In this document: positions 4,847-5,836 of the stretch, one piece after another
Position numbering within the stretch: the stretch's first letter is position 1
How the letters are laid out: each line of letters begins with the position of its first letter
From: Chitinophagaceae bacterium
GTDB taxonomy: Bacteria; Bacteroidota; Bacteroidia; Chitinophagales; Chitinophagaceae
DNA length: 5,836 bases
Assembly: GCA_019747455.1 (NCBI GenBank)
Contig: JAIEQT010000241.1
Coordinates: 1-5,836, forward strand
Direction: 5' to 3'
Program-made: the position numbers and the translations under genes
Notes under the pieces: model-generated
What the model saw: only the letters and a program-made list of their open reading frames with translations
What the model was told of the DNA's origin: nothing
Database searches by the model: none

Positions 4847-5713
4847 ATCTAGCAATTGAATAAGTTCGTTTAGTTCTTCCTTTTTATAAAGGTCTTTGGG
4901 TGCGTCAAAACATTTTGAAATTTCTTCCAATAATTGTTGTACAACCCGCTTATGGCTTAGCGGTTTAAAAAAGTTAGGGGTGGGATGTACAGCAATTCTT
5001 TTGAAATAATTTTCAATATCTGCATGTGTGAAGGCCTGTCCGTTCGTGGCATCTACAAAAAAGTGAATCTGATCCTGGGGATGGCCTTCGAAAGTGGCAT
5101 GATCATAATCCGAGTGATAAAAAGCTATGATACATTGCTTGGGTATATTGATGATACGGGCATTAATATCTAACTGATCACAAAGAATTTGGTATAAGAT
5201 TCCGTTAATAAGCGGATTTCCTTTTTTGCAGGAGAGTACTTTATGTAGAAAGAAATCATCCGGATTTGTGTAGCTAACTTCCGAAGCTTTTAAGTTATAG
5301 TAGTTATAAACAATACTGGTTAAAACATTAGCCTGCTCTAACGGAGTTAAAAAGTTGTTTAACTCAAGCCAAATATTTCTTCTGATTTTTTCAATTTCTT
5401 GTATAACGGGGCTGGTCTGTAAATCGGGGTATTGAAACTTAGAAACCAGTAAAGTGCCGAATAAAAGATCATGATAAGCGCTATTACTCCACTCAGTAAA
5501 ATCAGCTAATAAGTCGGTAAAATGTAACCGATGAATGATCATTTCAATCCTTTCCTGCGCATATTCATCTGGTGTTGTTTCCCATAAATGCTCTAAATTA
5601 GGGATAACAGGTTTTCCCAAAGCCACTATTTTATCATAAACAGTGGCATAAACTTCTTCATCGGGGTCATCGATCAGGGTAAAAAGGGCATTCAATTCTT
5701 TTGTTTCCTGCAT
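4844..5713 (-). CDS. SirB1/transglutaminase-like domain protein with HEAT-like N-terminus
   Basis: A 289-residue protein of the SirB1 (YchA-like) transglutaminase-fold family. Residues about 5-65 look like HEAT-type helices (LFTLIDDPDEEVYATVYDKIVALGK, then the IPNLEHLWE segment). Residues about 105-225 form the SirB1-like domain: EQANVLTSIVYNYYNL, then DFFLHKVLSCKKGNPLINGILYQILC (154-179), INIPKQCIIAFY (188-199) and FFVDATNGQAFT (218-229). These are the characteristic blocks of this family, including the KKGNP-x-x-x-x-ILY signature. The classical transglutaminase Cys-His-Asp triad looks degenerate: the usual Cys position after the GNP loop is not a cysteine, and Q193-C194 stands where an xHF motif is common, so an enzymatic role is doubtful. 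The function of the family is not established. No signal peptide is seen. The stop TAG begins a 7-bp repeat that converges with the osmC 3' end. The ATG at 5713 gives a typical length for Bacteroidota homologues. Confidence 0.82.
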   Translation of the reverse strand: MQETKELNALFTLIDDPDEEVYATVYDKIVALGKPVIPNLEHLWETTPDEYAQERIEMIIHRLHFTDLLADFTEWSNSAYHDLLFGTLLVSKFQYPDLQTSPVIQEIEKIRRNIWLELNNFLTPLEQANVLTSIVYNYYNLKASEVSYTNPDDFFLHKVLSCKKGNPLINGILYQILCDQLDINARIINIPKQCIIAFYHSDYDHATFEGHPQDQIHFFVDATNGQAFTHADIENYFKRIAVHPTPNFFKPLSHKRVVQQLLEEISKCFDAPKDLYKKEELNELIQLLD

Positions 5714-5735
5714 AGAAGAGTAGCAATTGGTTCTT

Positions 5736-5766
5736 CAAACTAAAATCATTTTCGGTATACTTACAA
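5736..5766 (-). promoter_or_regulatory. Possible promoter of the SirB1-like gene
   Basis: Read on the minus strand, TTG (5766-5764), a 20-base gap and TTAGTTTG (5743-5736) resemble the Bacteroidota -33/-7 pair; the -7 octamer matches TAnnTTTG except at its second base. It ends 22 bases ahead of the ATG at 5713, which would leave a short leader. The spacing is as expected, but both elements are short and degenerate. Confidence 0.35.
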
Positions 5767-5794
5767 GCAGAAGTTATACCCTCTTTGTGGATAT

Positions 5795-5822
5795 ATGACT
5801 ACTTATTATAATAATATTTTTC
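5795..5822 (+). CDS. Possible gene start truncated by contig end
   Basis: An ATG at 5795 opens a frame reading MTTYYNNIF before it runs into non-genomic adapter at 5823. It is divergent from the SirB1-like gene, which leaves room for a rightward promoter between 5714 and 5794. Nine codons are too few to identify a family, and the frame could be accidental. The apparent continuation QIGRA is mostly adapter sequence and should not be translated. Confidence 0.2.
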
Positions 5823-5836
5823 AGATCGGAAGAGCG
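5823..5836 (+). other. Illumina TruSeq adapter remnant (assembly artefact)
   Basis: The last 14 bases, AGATCGGAAGAGCG, are identical to the start of the Illumina TruSeq universal adapter as read through at the end of an insert; the fourteenth base G points to the read-2 side form (AGATCGGAAGAGCGTCG...) rather than the index form (AGATCGGAAGAGCAC). A 14-base match placed exactly at the sequence end is very unlikely by chance. It is untrimmed read-through and not genomic sequence. Confidence 0.95.

Noticed and set aside
1..5836. A mobile element, defence island or biosynthetic cluster.
   Set aside because: No transposase, integrase, terminal inverted repeats, toxin-antitoxin pair, nuclease/helicase set or assembly-line enzyme is visible. 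Gene content is ordinary for Bacteroidota.

Overview
The window comes from an AT-rich member of the Bacteroidota, most likely the Chitinophagaceae or a close relative. This rests on the gene content (a GSCFA-domain protein, an HMG-CoA lyase of the ECPRDAMQG type, a HEAT/SirB1-like transglutaminase-fold protein), on the lack of Shine-Dalgarno sequences, and on promoter-like motifs resembling the Bacteroidota TAnnTTTG element. The genus is inference. The window is densely coding and has no mobile element, CRISPR array or RNA gene that I can support.

Layout. A rightward block holds the 3' end of a Nudix hydrolase gene (2-256), an RlmB-type 23S rRNA 2'-O-methyltransferase (268-993), a hydroxymethylglutaryl-CoA lyase (1053-1937) and a GSCFA-domain protein (1940-2971). 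A leftward pair follows: an exported TIKI/TraB-like protein (3845-2940), whose 3' end overlaps the GSCFA gene on the opposite strand, and an O6-alkylguanine-DNA alkyltransferase (4320-3823) whose 3' end overlaps the start of the TIKI-like gene. A very AT-rich 68-bp divergent spacer separates the alkyltransferase from a rightward OsmC-family peroxidase (4389-4799). That gene converges on a leftward SirB1/transglutaminase-like gene (5713-4844). A possible rightward gene start lies at 5795, cut off by the contig end.

The most unusual signal is a family of 7-bp tandem repeats, consensus roughly TAGWCAR drifting to TGGTCAA, at gene 3' ends. One array (977-1053) fills the whole gap between rlmB and the HMG-CoA lyase gene; it supplies the rlmB stop codon and appears to have replaced the last residues of RlmB. 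A second locus (4797-4846) lies between the two convergent genes. There the repeats run inward from both sides, each starting exactly on a gene's TAG stop codon, and together they form a 17-position imperfect hairpin. A 17-nt stretch of the first array matches the minus strand of the second locus at 16 of 17 positions, so the two loci share one repeat family.

The last 14 bases (5823-5836) are the start of the Illumina TruSeq adapter and are not genomic. The right edge is therefore an untrimmed contig end, and no reading frame across it should be trusted.

Functionally the genes are mostly housekeeping or stress related: nucleotide-sugar or ADP-ribose hydrolysis, rRNA modification, leucine or HMG-CoA catabolism, alkylation repair and peroxide detoxification. 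I see no defence system or biosynthetic cluster.
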